41,402 nt of DNA. It comes from Lachnospiraceae bacterium. GTDB taxonomy: Bacteria > Bacillota > Clostridia > Lachnospirales > Lachnospiraceae. Position numbers and translations under genes: made by a program. The notes beneath the pieces were generated by a model, which did not search any database, had not been told where the DNA came from, and was given only the letters and a program-made list of their open reading frames with translations. The DNA lies in the NCBI GenBank assembly GCA_030537145.1, contig JAUNON010000023.1, forward strand, positions 1-41,402, given 5' to 3'. How positions within the stretch are numbered: position 1 is the first letter of the stretch; every line of letters starts with the position of its first letter. Of the stretch, positions 33,335 through 41,355 are shown in pieces.

Positions 33335-34026
33335 GCGTCATACCCCCTTGCCGTGTCTCTGGTATCAGAAACGATCTTTCCATCCATGATTCGTACCTGC
33401 CGCTCTGCCTGCCGGGCAATCCCCTCATCATGAGTGATTAAAATGATCGTATTTCCCTGCTCATGAAGCTCATGAATCAGATTCATAATATCCTGGCTGG
33501 ATTTGGAATCCAGGTTTCCGGTGGGCTCATCCGCCAAAATCAGAGAAGGCCTGGTAGCCAGCGCTCTGGCTACCGCCACACGCTGCTGCTGTCCGCCGGA
33601 AAGCTGATTTGGCTTGTGATACATCCGTTTGGACAATCCCACCCGCTCCAGAGCCGTCTCCACCCGTTCTCTGCGCTCTTTCGCCGGAAGCCCCTGATAA
33701 ATCAGCGGCAGCTCCACATTCTCATATGCCGTCAGCTTGGGAAGCAGATTAAACTGCTGAAAAATAAAGCCGATTTTTCGGTTCCGCATGGTGGCCAGCT
33801 CCCGCTCGGTCAGGCTGGTGACATCCTGGCCGTCAATATAATATTCCCCTTCATCCGGGGTATCCAGGCAGCCGATCATATTCATCAGAGTCGACTTGCC
33901 GCTTCCGGAGGCCCCCACGATGGCCACAAATTCATGCTCCATCACATTCAGGGATACTCCGTCCAGCGCATGTACCTCCTCTCCGCCCAGATTATATATC
34001 TTCTTAATATTTTCCAGTTCGATCAT
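33331..34026 (-). CDS. ABC transporter ATP-binding protein, MacB/LolD type
   Basis: A 231-residue ATPase with Walker [10 protein letters not shown] (about 38-46), Q-loop region [12 protein letters not shown], signature [15 protein letters not shown], Walker [13 protein letters not shown] and the switch His in LITHDEG. All catalytic residues are present. It powers the MacB-type permease encoded downstream in the same operon and overlaps it by four bases. The gene starts 12 bases after the adaptor stop. The substrate is probably an antibiotic, peptide or lipid, not readable from the sequence. Confidence 0.96.
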   Translation of the reverse strand: MIELENIKKIYNLGGEEVHALDGVSLNVMEHEFVAIVGASGSGKSTLMNMIGCLDTPDEGEYYIDGQDVTSLTERELATMRNRKIGFIFQQFNLLPKLTAYENVELPLIYQGLPAKERRERVETALERVGLSKRMYHKPNQLSGGQQQRVAVARALATRPSLILADEPTGNLDSKSSQDIMNLIHELHEQGNTIILITHDEGIARQAERQVRIMDGKIVSDTRDTARGYDA

Positions 34027-34037
34027 ATCCGGCTCCT

Positions 34038-35561
34038 TTACTCCTCCGGTCTGCCGCCGGAATTTCCTGTGATATTGTCCCGCATACGCATCATGCTGCT
34101 AAACAGATCCTGACTGTCCCTGGTGATAACCACCACCTGTTCTCCCTCGGTCAGTCCTCCCGTTACTTCCGCATACGTATCATTGATCAGTCCCAGGGTC
34201 ACGGCACGCTGCTGAATCACTCCGTCTGCAGCCACCTGCACATACTTCTCTCCATCCAGCGTCTCGATGGCATCCACCGGCACCAGCAGCACATCGTCTC
34301 TGGTATCCAGCGTAATGGTGGCCGTAGCACTCATGGCATCCTTCAGCCTGGTATCCCCCTCCAGCGCTATCGTCACCGTGTAGGTGGTAACTCCGCCCAC
34401 ATTTCGTCCTACACCGGAAATCTTCTCCACGGTACCCTGATAGGTTTCATCCTCAAAGGCATCGAATACCACTGCCGCCTGCTGTCCGGCTTCCACACCG
34501 TCAATATCCAGCTCATCAATCTCCACCTTCAGATTCAGGCTTTCGGAGTCTGCTATAGTACAGAACTGCTGATCCTTTTCATAGGGCATGCCCTCCAGGA
34601 CATCCAGGGACACGATGTAGCCGTCATATTCCGACACCACTTCCGGATTTTCCCGGTATTCCTTCAGCTCCCGCAGCTCCTCCACCAGTTCCTCCCGGTC
34701 AGACAAAAGATCTAGGTAGGTCTGATTGTATTCCGCATCGCTTCGCTCAAACATGGTATCTCCTGCATTTACATAGGTCTCTTTTGTCACTTTCACAGAA
34801 TCAATGATCCCATACGATGCCTCTACCAGATAAGGATGATTGGACAGAAGCCTGCCCTCACCCAGCTTTTCGCCGGATTTTCCCCATACGACAGCCTCCG
34901 TATCTACCTGATATTCCGTATCATCCTTGATGGTAACACATACCGTATCGCCCTTCAGGGAAGCCACCGTACCCGAAACCGAATAGGAATCAAAATCCAC
35001 AGTTACCGTATCTCCTTCCGTCAATACGGTGCCTTCATAAGTAAATTCCACCTTCATCTTCCCATCTGCAGAAATTTCTGCCACGCCTCCGTGCAGATCG
35101 GATACCTTTGAAGCCACATCCCCCACCGAGGCATAAATCCGTTTCACCCGTCCGGAAACGGGAGCCGTGATCGAAGAAGAACCTTCATCCGCTGTCGATG
35201 CGATAGAAGCGTTGAGCTGGGACAGCTCCTCCTCCTTCTGCTCCACCACATGATCCAGCGCCTCCGTATCATACACCGCCAGCACATCCCCGACTGAGAC
35301 CTGATCCCCGGTCTCTGCATAAATCGTTTCCAGCTTTCCGTCATATTCCAGGGCAACCGCTTTCGTAGAAGCCGCCTCAACGGCTCCGCTTCCCTCTGTC
35401 GTAACCTCCAAAGTCCCCCTGATGACTGATGCTGTCGTTGTCTCTCCGGCCTTGCTTTCCTGTTTTTTCTTCCCGCTCAGCAGCAAAAATGCTGCTGCGG
35501 CAAGAATCAGCAGAATGATCAGCACCAGCGGCCATTTTTTTCTTTTCTTTTTTTCTTTCAT
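34038..35561 (-). CDS. Efflux periplasmic-adaptor-like protein (HlyD/MacA family)
   Basis: A 507-residue protein anchored by one N-terminal helix (about 10-27) after a Lys-rich tail. It has a split biotinyl-lipoyl-like domain ([22 protein letters not shown]), two coiled-coil stretches ([19 protein letters not shown] and [17 protein letters not shown]), and C-terminal beta-barrel and membrane-proximal domains. In Gram-positive bacteria such adaptors contact the MacB permease and extend to the wall. It is the first gene of the operon followed by ATPase, permease, regulator and kinase. It is longer than typical MacA by about 130 residues, in part because of an extra beta-rich insertion. Confidence 0.93.
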   Translation of the reverse strand: MKEKKKRKKWPLVLIILLILAAAAFLLLSGKKKQESKAGETTTASVIRGTLEVTTEGSGAVEAASTKAVALEYDGKLETIYAETGDQVSVGDVLAVYDTEALDHVVEQKEEELSQLNASIASTADEGSSSITAPVSGRVKRIYASVGDVASKVSDLHGGVAEISADGKMKVEFTYEGTVLTEGDTVTVDFDSYSVSGTVASLKGDTVCVTIKDDTEYQVDTEAVVWGKSGEKLGEGRLLSNHPYLVEASYGIIDSVKVTKETYVNAGDTMFERSDAEYNQTYLDLLSDREELVEELRELKEYRENPEVVSEYDGYIVSLDVLEGMPYEKDQQFCTIADSESLNLKVEIDELDIDGVEAGQQAAVVFDAFEDETYQGTVEKISGVGRNVGGVTTYTVTIALEGDTRLKDAMSATATITLDTRDDVLLVPVDAIETLDGEKYVQVAADGVIQQRAVTLGLINDTYAEVTGGLTEGEQVVVITRDSQDLFSSMMRMRDNITGNSGGRPEE

Positions 35562-35704
35562 AATTGCCTTCCTCCTGTTTTATCACAAGCTCCCCGCAAA
35601 GCCAAACTGCAAAACTTTGCAGAAGGAATTTAGGGGCAGCCCCTTTTTCTGAAACGTTATTATCTTATTCCAGGCAGATAAACTGAAAATAAACGCAGGC
35701 GGCC

Positions 35705-35722
35705 AGAAATTATAAAATTTCT
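35705..35722. promoter_or_regulatory. Possible operator before the efflux operon
   Basis: AGAAATT-ATAA-AATTTCT is an inverted repeat with 7-base arms about 145 bases before the adaptor start. It could be a regulator site. No clear promoter was found near it. Weak. Confidence 0.3.
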
Positions 35723-35737
35723 GTAAATTTCATACTT

Positions 35738-35769
35738 CGTAACCGTTCAGCTCTGGGCCAAACTGTTAC
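35738..35769. repeat. GTAACAGTTTAG hairpin, copy 3
   Basis: CGTAACCGTTCAGC...GCCAAACTGTTACC, less perfect than the copies at 2439 and 25546 but with the same outer GTAAC and GTT...AAC core. It lies in the divergent space between the efflux operon and the DtxR-type gene. Confidence 0.55.
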
Positions 35770-35798
35770 CATACTTTTTCTACTTCATGAAAATGTAA

Positions 35799-35827
35799 TT
35801 GATGACCGGACCAAAATATGATATTCT
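35799..35827 (+). promoter_or_regulatory. Promoter of the DtxR-type regulator
   Basis: TTGATG (35799-35804), 17-base spacer, TATTCT (35822-35827), about 60 bases before the ATG. The rest of the 35562-35889 gap has no gene; it holds hairpin copy 3, the operator candidate and small hairpins such as CTGCAAAACTTTGCAG. Confidence 0.5.
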
Positions 35828-35889
35828 TATAGTAATAACCAACGGAAATTATCCGAAATAAACGATCCGAAAGCAGAGGGAATACCGAT

Positions 35890-36255
35890 ATGAAATCAAA
35901 TGAATCAGCAGAAAACTATCTGGAAACCATCCTTATTTTAAGCAAAAAAAAGCCCGTAGTCCGTTCCGTGGACATTGCGGAAGAGTTGGGCTTTAAAAAA
36001 TCCAGCGTCAGCGTGGCTATGAAGAATCTCCGTGAAAAAAATATGATCACGGTTCGTCCGGAGGGATACATTTACCTGACTGAATCGGGTCTCCAGGTGG
36101 CCGAGATGATCTATGAACGCCATCAGACGCTCTCCTCCTGGCTGATGCATCTGGGCGTAAACGAACAGACCGCAGTAGACGACGCCTGCCGAATCGAGCA
36201 TGTCATCAGCAAGGAAAGCTTTGAGGCGATCAAAACTTATATTTCCGCTCATTGA
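35890..36255 (+). CDS. Short DtxR/MntR-family metal-dependent regulator
   Basis: A 121-residue repressor-type protein with a winged helix (about 5-65; VRSVDIAEELGFKKSSVSVA) and the dimer/metal domain (66-121). There is no SH3-like third domain, as in MntR. Candidate metal ligands are H78 in YERHQTL and C100, E103 and H104 in DDACRIEHVIS. Cysteine at that place is like DtxR/IdeR (iron type) and unlike MntR, which has Glu. It likely senses iron or a related metal; the target genes are not evident in the window. It is transcribed alone, divergent from the efflux operon. Confidence 0.88.
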   Translation: MKSNESAENYLETILILSKKKPVVRSVDIAEELGFKKSSVSVAMKNLREKNMITVRPEGYIYLTESGLQVAEMIYERHQTLSSWLMHLGVNEQTAVDDACRIEHVISKESFEAIKTYISAH

Positions 36256-36276
36256 TCATCGTATAAAAATGTCTCT

Positions 36277-36433
36277 TGCATCCGTGGGCATCACTGCGTA
36301 AAAGGCTGCCGTAAAATTATAAAGCAAAGCTTTGCAAATTCGATTTTACGGCAGCCCTTTCTGTCGTATAGGAAATTCCTCGAATTTCCTATACGACAAA
36401 AAGCCCTGCGGGCAAACGATGCGCACGGATGCA
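36277..36433. repeat. Palindromic element, copy B (two stem-loops between inverted ends)
   Basis: Ends TGCATCCGTGGGCATC (36277-36292) and GATGCGCACGGATGCA (36418-36433) are inverted copies with one mismatch. Between them are two large stems: GGCTGCCGTAAAAT / ATTTTACGGCAGCC (36304-36317 / 36343-36356, with GCAAAGCTTTGC in the loop) and GTCGTATAGGAAATTC / GAATTTCCTATACGAC (36363-36378 / 36382-36397). The first could also end the DtxR transcript. Homologous to copy A in part. Confidence 0.75.
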
Positions 36434-36470
36434 TAAGGTAATTTATTGCTGCGCAATCTGCATCCGGCGC

Positions 36471-36532
36471 AAAAAATGCCTTCTCCCCTCAAGAATGAGG
36501 GGCAGGGGAGTTGAGATGCCGAAGGCATTTTT
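36471..36532. terminator. Bidirectional terminator between the DtxR gene and the ABC operon
   Basis: AAAAAATGCCTTC (36471-36483) pairs with GAAGGCATTTTTT (36520-36532), with CCCCTC (36485-36490) / GAGGGG (36497-36502) inside. A-run and T-run on both sides suit convergent genes. It is the counterpart of the terminator at 29409-29461. Confidence 0.85.
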
Positions 36533-36547
36533 TATTCTAAAATTATC

Positions 36548-37186
36548 TTAGTTTACATTTATCGGATTTAATACTCCATGATCCATTTCATAGACGCAAT
36601 CACAAAGCCTCCTGATATCCTCCCGGCTATGACTGGCCAATAATATGGTTTTCCCTCTTTGCCGCATCTGGAGGAATAATTCCCTCATCTCCTCCATCCC
36701 CTTCTTGTCCAGTCCATTAAGCGGTTCATCTAAAATAAGAATGTCTGGATCCTCCATGATCGCCTGGGCGATTGCCAGCCTTTGACGCATGCCCAGCGAA
36801 TATTTCCCCACATTCCGCTTTAGCTCCGGATCAAGCCCCACGGTCCGCATAGCCTGTTTCACACGCTCCTTATCCGGCTTATTGCGGATCGTATACAGGA
36901 ATTCCAGATTGTTATAACCGCTGGATTTTCTCAAAAATCCCGGTTCCTCGATCAGGATACCGGCATTTTCAATCATGTCGATCTCTTTCCCCAATCGCTT
37001 TCCATTTATTTTAATCTCGCCGCTGTCACATCTGAGGAAGCCGCAAATACATTTAAACAGCACCGATTTCCCGGAACCGTTGTAACCCACGATTCCATAT
37101 ATTTTCCCCGGTTCGCATACCATAGAAACATCCTTCAGCACTTCCGTGTTCCGAAACCTTTTTCCAACATGACTTACCTCTATCAT
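36548..37186 (-). CDS. ABC transporter ATP-binding protein (BcrA/ABC-2 type)
   Basis: A 212-residue ATPase with Walker A GYNGSGKS (34-41), signature YSLGMRQRLAIAQAI, Walker B ILILDEPLNGLD and switch His in LLASHSREDI. The shape is that of BcrA/CcmA-like ATPases working with ABC-2 permeases. I start at the ATG at 37186, with GGTGG five bases upstream; a GTG three codons earlier is also possible. It follows the 37198 membrane gene closely and would energise the two membrane proteins of the operon. Self-immunity to a peptide antibiotic or export of a peptide are candidate roles, unproven. Confidence 0.92.
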   Translation of the reverse strand: MIEVSHVGKRFRNTEVLKDVSMVCEPGKIYGIVGYNGSGKSVLFKCICGFLRCDSGEIKINGKRLGKEIDMIENAGILIEEPGFLRKSSGYNNLEFLYTIRNKPDKERVKQAMRTVGLDPELKRNVGKYSLGMRQRLAIAQAIMEDPDILILDEPLNGLDKKGMEEMRELFLQMRQRGKTILLASHSREDIRRLCDCVYEMDHGVLNPINVN

Positions 37187-37197
37187 ACCTTCCACCC

Positions 37198-38058
37198 CTA
37201 TAAATCTTCGTTATTCCAGTCAAATTCCACATGCCTTATCCGGATCAGGATCAGCAGGCCCACAATGCCAATTCCCGCAGCCAGGCAGGCAAACATATAC
37301 CATACGGGCGGAAGCCAGTAATACCCCACGTCCGGAGTGTAAATGCGGGCAATCTGCAGCCACGCCGCGGGCACCAGCTTCGCCAGAGAATTCCGGATCT
37401 TTGGATGTGTATTGAGTACAAAAAACATCAGCAGCACGTAAAGCGCCGCTCCTGAGACCGCCGCGGTCCTGCTGCTATACAGGGAAACCAAAAACATACC
37501 CAGGGACAAGAAAAAAATCACGCCCACCGCAAGCCCCAGGGTCAGCGCCAGCAGCTTTAACGGGGACCATTGGATCATCACCTCGTAAAAAAAGGAATAC
37601 TTCAGATCGTAACTGCCCTGCATCATACCCATGGCAGCCGTTTTTATCAGCTTCCCCCAATCCGCCGTAAGTTCAATGCGCGGCAGCAGGGTAACAATGG
37701 AACAAAGGCAGGCTACCCCGGTGAGAATCACGGATCGGAACAATAATATCAGCATCTGCGCCACACACCACTTTTTTCTTCCGGCACGGATCAGGCTGTA
37801 CATATTGCTGTACTGCATGAACGGAATATCCGCATTCACGTAAATCACTGCAAAAAAGAACAGTACCAGAAAGGTATACTGTGCCAGCAGAAACGGAAAT
37901 ACCCAAACAGAACAGGGGTAATTCATTTCCGCAGAAAAGCTCCTTAAAGGCCTGTTATAGCTCCAGCAAGCCAGAAGCATGATTATTGTAAATACACCCA
38001 GTCTGGCATTGAAGATTCTCTGAAGGCCCGCCCGAAAAACATATCGAAGAAATCTCAT
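37198..38058 (-). CDS. ABC-2-like membrane protein, subunit 1
   Basis: A 286-residue protein with about six membrane helices. The first helix is near residue 20, then pairs occur around 48-72, 100-125, 172-195, 200-215 and 255-275. No named family motif is evident, but the layout fits the ABC-2 permease fold. It lies 10 bases after the 38069 gene and just before the ATPase gene. It probably forms the membrane channel with the 38069 protein. Codon use and base composition match the surrounding genes. Substrate unknown. Confidence 0.78.
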   Translation of the reverse strand: MRFLRYVFRAGLQRIFNARLGVFTIIMLLACWSYNRPLRSFSAEMNYPCSVWVFPFLLAQYTFLVLFFFAVIYVNADIPFMQYSNMYSLIRAGRKKWCVAQMLILLFRSVILTGVACLCSIVTLLPRIELTADWGKLIKTAAMGMMQGSYDLKYSFFYEVMIQWSPLKLLALTLGLAVGVIFFLSLGMFLVSLYSSRTAAVSGAALYVLLMFFVLNTHPKIRNSLAKLVPAAWLQIARIYTPDVGYYWLPPVWYMFACLAAGIGIVGLLILIRIRHVEFDWNNEDL

Positions 38059-38068
38059 AGCACACCCC

Positions 38069-38818
38069 TTACCATTTTCTTTTCATCTGTATCCGCATTC
38101 CCAGCAAAAGCAGGCCCACGCTTGCCGCACTTAAGAAAAGCAAACACAAAAAGCCCTGCCAATCTGCTTCAAATCTGGCGGGGATCGGACAAAACGCCGC
38201 AAAGCTTAAGACATTATTTGAGGGAAGCTCAATGAAAAACTGATCCAGCAAAATGGGAAAAGACAGAATCAGGCCCATATTCGTAGTAAACAGAGATAGG
38301 AAGGACGCCGCCACCGCCAATATTCCCATATACATACCAAGCTGAAGGGAAAACAACAGACAATAGGTCAGATAATGTCCGGACAATATGCAGCCTCTAT
38401 AGCTGCCGTTCAGCGCCAGGTTGTAGACCGAATCCGACACTCTCGCCCACGGGACAAACAGCGAACTGATGCAGCAGAAAATCATCGTCCCTGCAAGCAT
38501 GACCAGCACTGCCGACAAATATATCGCAAGCACCCGGGAGAAAAGATACTTTTTACTGTCTCCGCGAATAACCTCATAGTAAACGTAACGATGTTCAAAA
38601 TCCTCACAGAGAGAGGTTGCAAATGCACCGGCGCAAAATACCGCTGCGATATGTATTCCGGAGCCGTTCACAGAGGCAATATAGGACTCCAGCACACTGT
38701 TTCTCAATCCCCTTTTTTCCAATGAATAAAAGAAAACAAGCACAATTCCTGCAACTGCTCCATAAAAACGCCAGCTCTTCCGAATTCTCCGAAAATCAGT
38801 CCGCAAATACCGAATCAT
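38069..38818 (-). CDS. ABC-2-like membrane protein, subunit 2
   Basis: A 249-residue protein with about six membrane helices. It begins MIRYLRTDFRRIRKSWRFYG, an amphipathic cytoplasmic start common in ABC-2 permeases. The segment CEDFEHRYVYYEVIRGDSKKYLFSR after helix 2 resembles the coupling loop of BcrB-like permeases (EDF...G.S...Y). It overlaps the stop of the secreted-protein gene as ATGA. With the 37198 protein it makes a two-subunit permease. Substrate unknown. Confidence 0.8.
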   Translation of the reverse strand: MIRYLRTDFRRIRKSWRFYGAVAGIVLVFFYSLEKRGLRNSVLESYIASVNGSGIHIAAVFCAGAFATSLCEDFEHRYVYYEVIRGDSKKYLFSRVLAIYLSAVLVMLAGTMIFCCISSLFVPWARVSDSVYNLALNGSYRGCILSGHYLTYCLLFSLQLGMYMGILAVAASFLSLFTTNMGLILSFPILLDQFFIELPSNNVLSFAAFCPIPARFEADWQGFLCLLFLSAASVGLLLLGMRIQMKRKW

Positions 38819-39864
38819 GCCACAAAGACCTCCTGGGCGGTGGAAGCATCAACAAGTACCGCCGTGACGCCGGAAGCAGAAACCGCCTCCACATACCATA
38901 CCGGCAATACCTCATAAGACTGGTTCTGGCTGTGCCTCACCATCTCCATGAGCCTTGCTTCCTCCACTTTATACTGCTCCTCCACTAACGTGCCATTTAA
39001 TTTTTCGGATACTATCCGGGCAATTTCTTCAAAAGGCTGCAATTCGATCGCTTCATCTAAAAGCTGGAATTGATACAGATAATTGACCTGCAGTTGCTCC
39101 AGTCCGTTTTTTGTATAGACCGCCTGCAAAACCGCATTATCCGCAGTTACATACTTCATACTGCCTCCCAAAAACATTAGTTCATGGTAAACCGGCAGCG
39201 ATTGAACCGTCTGAAAACCGTATATTAAATAAGCGTCATCCTCACTGGTCCATTCCTGCTTATACTGATCCTCCTGGTATCCGCCGTCCGGATCCATGTG
39301 CTCCTCCCATTGCTGCGCCTCCTGGGCTTTGAGTCCATAGCCATAGAGAGCCATATCCGTCTCCAGCCCGATCTGTTCCAGCAGGTTGACCGCGTTTTTT
39401 TCACATTCCCCCATACCCGAAAACGAAACGGCCTCTCCTCCTTCTCCCAGCTCTATATTTGATAAATGGGAAAACACAGTGGCATAATGATAACTGTTTT
39501 CCGTTGCAAAAAATGTGGTATCTCCCGTGCCCATGACAGAGTGATCCTCAAAGCTATAATAATGCCATTCCGGGATATCCCCCTCCGCAGGATAGATCTC
39601 CTCATTCAGCACTGCTCTCCCTTCCGCCAGCTTCTCTAAGCAGGCATTATAATCTGAGCAGTACACACCCGTTACCGCCGCCTTTCTAAAATTCTGTTTA
39701 TCGAAACGCTCCGGCAGTCTGAGGACGCACTGAAAGCTTACGTTTCCATCCTCCGCTTCATAATAATCCGGAATATTCCGGGCTGAGGCCTCCGCTGTCA
39801 GCGGATAGCAAAAAACAGCCGCCCCCAAAAATCCTGCCAGCACATTCCGCCATCTTTTCCTCAT
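38815..39864 (-). CDS. Secreted protein of unknown function in the ABC operon
   Basis: A 349-residue protein with a signal peptide (about 1-27, ending TAEASA) and no lipobox. The mature part is acidic and rich in Tyr, Gln and Glu. The C-terminal 80 residues (VEEARLMEMVRHSQNQSYEVLPVWYVEAV and then AVLVDASTAQEVFV) resemble the end of PepSY/YycI-like outside domains. I do not recognise a family for the rest. It is the first gene of the ABC operon, has its own promoter, and is translationally coupled to the permease. A substrate-capture or sensing role outside the cell is possible. Confidence 0.8.
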   Translation of the reverse strand: MRKRWRNVLAGFLGAAVFCYPLTAEASARNIPDYYEAEDGNVSFQCVLRLPERFDKQNFRKAAVTGVYCSDYNACLEKLAEGRAVLNEEIYPAEGDIPEWHYYSFEDHSVMGTGDTTFFATENSYHYATVFSHLSNIELGEGGEAVSFSGMGECEKNAVNLLEQIGLETDMALYGYGLKAQEAQQWEEHMDPDGGYQEDQYKQEWTSEDDAYLIYGFQTVQSLPVYHELMFLGGSMKYVTADNAVLQAVYTKNGLEQLQVNYLYQFQLLDEAIELQPFEEIARIVSEKLNGTLVEEQYKVEEARLMEMVRHSQNQSYEVLPVWYVEAVSASGVTAVLVDASTAQEVFVA

Positions 39865-39952
39865 ATGCTTTTCGCCCCCTCCTTCCTCCTTATAAGACTC
39901 ATAACAGTAAGCTGTACATATAACATTTGCTTTATACCTTTTTTACACCCTC

Positions 39953-39980
39953 ATTATACGTTCTTTTGAAAAAAATTCAA
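39953..39980 (-). promoter_or_regulatory. Promoter of the secreted-protein/ABC operon
   Basis: Minus strand TTGAAT (39980-39975), 16-base spacer, TATAAT (39958-39953). The leader to the ATG at 39864 is about 85 bases and ends in AGGAGGAAGGAGGGGG, a very strong ribosome site. Confidence 0.6.
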
Positions 39981-40066
39981 TCCTTTGTGTATCAAATGGC
40001 ATTTATCGTTCATTTTTGGTCATTTTTTAAACCGCCTCAAAATACGAAGAAAAGAATTACGAATTT

Positions 40067-40102
40067 TTTACACTTGGAAACTCTATTATGATAAGATATA
40101 TA
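40067..40102 (+). promoter_or_regulatory. Promoter region of the LytTR regulator gene
   Basis: TTGGAA (40074-40079), 17-base spacer, TATATA (40097-40102); an overlapping TTTACA (40067-40072) is an alternative -35. TCATTTTT is repeated 10 bases apart near 40004-40021, which might be a regulator site, but AT-richness weakens this. Confidence 0.45.
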
Positions 40103-40136
40103 CAGATATCCCTTCAATAGAAAGCCAGGTGCAAAA

Positions 40137-40844
40137 ATGCGTATTTTAATCTGTGATGATGATACATTGATGATCCAACAATTAAAAAAATATATTATTC
40201 TATACTTTGAATCAAATCATCTGAAATGTCCGGAGCTGGTTTCGTTTACAAGTGGTGAATCCTTACTTGCAGATAAAGGGGATAAAGATATTGTTATTCT
40301 GGATATTGAGATGCCCGGAATGAATGGAATTTTTGTAGGAAATGAATTAAAGAAAAGAAATAAAAATATTATTATTTTTGTAGTAACTTCCTATTCAGAA
40401 TATTTAGATGAGGCTATGCGCTTTCATGTATTCCGCTATCTCTCCAAGCCACTGGATAAGCAGCGTTTTTTCCGCAATATGAAGGATGCTATCGTCTATT
40501 ACAATACTTTAACTATAAAAATCCCTGTTGAAACCCGTACAGGCGTATATACGCTCCCTGCATCTTACATTATTGCTATCGAAGCACAGGGAAGAAAGGT
40601 TATCGTTCATACAATAAAACAGGATTTTGTATCTGTACATACCATGGAATATTGGCTAAAGTTGCTTCCTACAAACAGTTTTTTTCAAACACACCGCAGC
40701 TTTATTATAAATTTTGAGCACGTAACAGATTTCGATCATACTACAATCAATTTGATGAATCATCATTTAACTGCATACCTAACACGCAGAAAATATAGTT
40801 CTTTTAAAAATGCTTACCTTTTATATCTTGAAAGCATGAGGTAA
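40137..40844 (+). CDS. LytTR-family response regulator (AgrA-like)
   Basis: A 235-residue regulator. The receiver domain (1-120) has CDDD at 6-9, the phosphorylated D56 in VILDIEMPGMNG, and K in RYLSKPLD. The LytTR DNA-binding domain (about 130-235) has IIAIEAQGRKVIVHT and the FFQTHRSFIINFEHV motif. It is like AgrA/ComE-type regulators that answer peptide pheromones. No agrB or agrD is seen. The gene is more AT-rich than those to its left, and is followed six bases later by a broken AgrC-like gene. It is divergent from the ABC operon, which it may control. Confidence 0.93.
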   Translation: MRILICDDDTLMIQQLKKYIILYFESNHLKCPELVSFTSGESLLADKGDKDIVILDIEMPGMNGIFVGNELKKRNKNIIIFVVTSYSEYLDEAMRFHVFRYLSKPLDKQRFFRNMKDAIVYYNTLTIKIPVETRTGVYTLPASYIIAIEAQGRKVIVHTIKQDFVSVHTMEYWLKLLPTNSFFQTHRSFIINFEHVTDFDHTTINLMNHHLTAYLTRRKYSSFKNAYLLYLESMR

Positions 40845-40850
40845 TTACAT

Positions 40851-41355
40851 ATGGAACGTGATATTTTACTCATTTTTAGTTTTTTAATAGAAGCAATTAT
40901 TTTATGCAATATGCGGACAGCCTTTTCACTCCTACTCGCTCTTTTCGTATGCGTATTGCAATGCTAAGCATTCTTTATTTGATTTTGTTTTGCTTTTCGC
41001 TTATTCATATAATGGGTTTAAATATTGTACTTTATTTTTTATTTAATATCATTTTTCTTATTTCACAATTTCAACTTCTGCTTCGCTCTGCCCTCTTTCA
41101 TTCAGCCATGCTGACGGTGATCATGAGCTTATCCGAATTAATGGTTTTCGGGATCATTTCACGTTTCACACCCGGATTTGTCTCCACCGAAGGAACTGGA
41201 CTCGTCCTGTTCACCGTTTTCAGCAAAATACTTTTTTTGCAATAATGTATCTTTTATCTCACATAGTTAAATTCCAAAAAAGCAAATCGGATTCTTCTGA
41301 ACACACCAACATTTTTCTTATGCTGATTCCACTTTCATCCATATTTATTAGATAA
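40851..41355 (+). pseudogene. AgrC-like sensor, membrane domain only, frame broken twice
   Basis: Right after the LytTR gene, an ATG at 40851 opens a hydrophobic protein (MERDILLIFSFLIEAIIL) that soon ends. The homologous reading continues in another frame as QYADSLFTPTRSF and five membrane helices, then again in a third frame from about 41239 (FAIMYLLSHIVKF) to a TAA at 41353-41355. Both breaks sit at T runs (T4 at 40900-40903, T7 at 41232-41238), and one added T repairs each. The layout is the N-terminal multi-helix domain of AgrC-type kinases; no kinase domain is visible before the window ends. Decay or sequencing error are both possible. The gene may extend past the window. Confidence 0.7.

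Noticed and set aside
36277..36532. CRISPR array or repeat-spacer structure
   Set aside because: The repeats are inverted stems, not direct repeats with regular spacers, and no cas genes are present.
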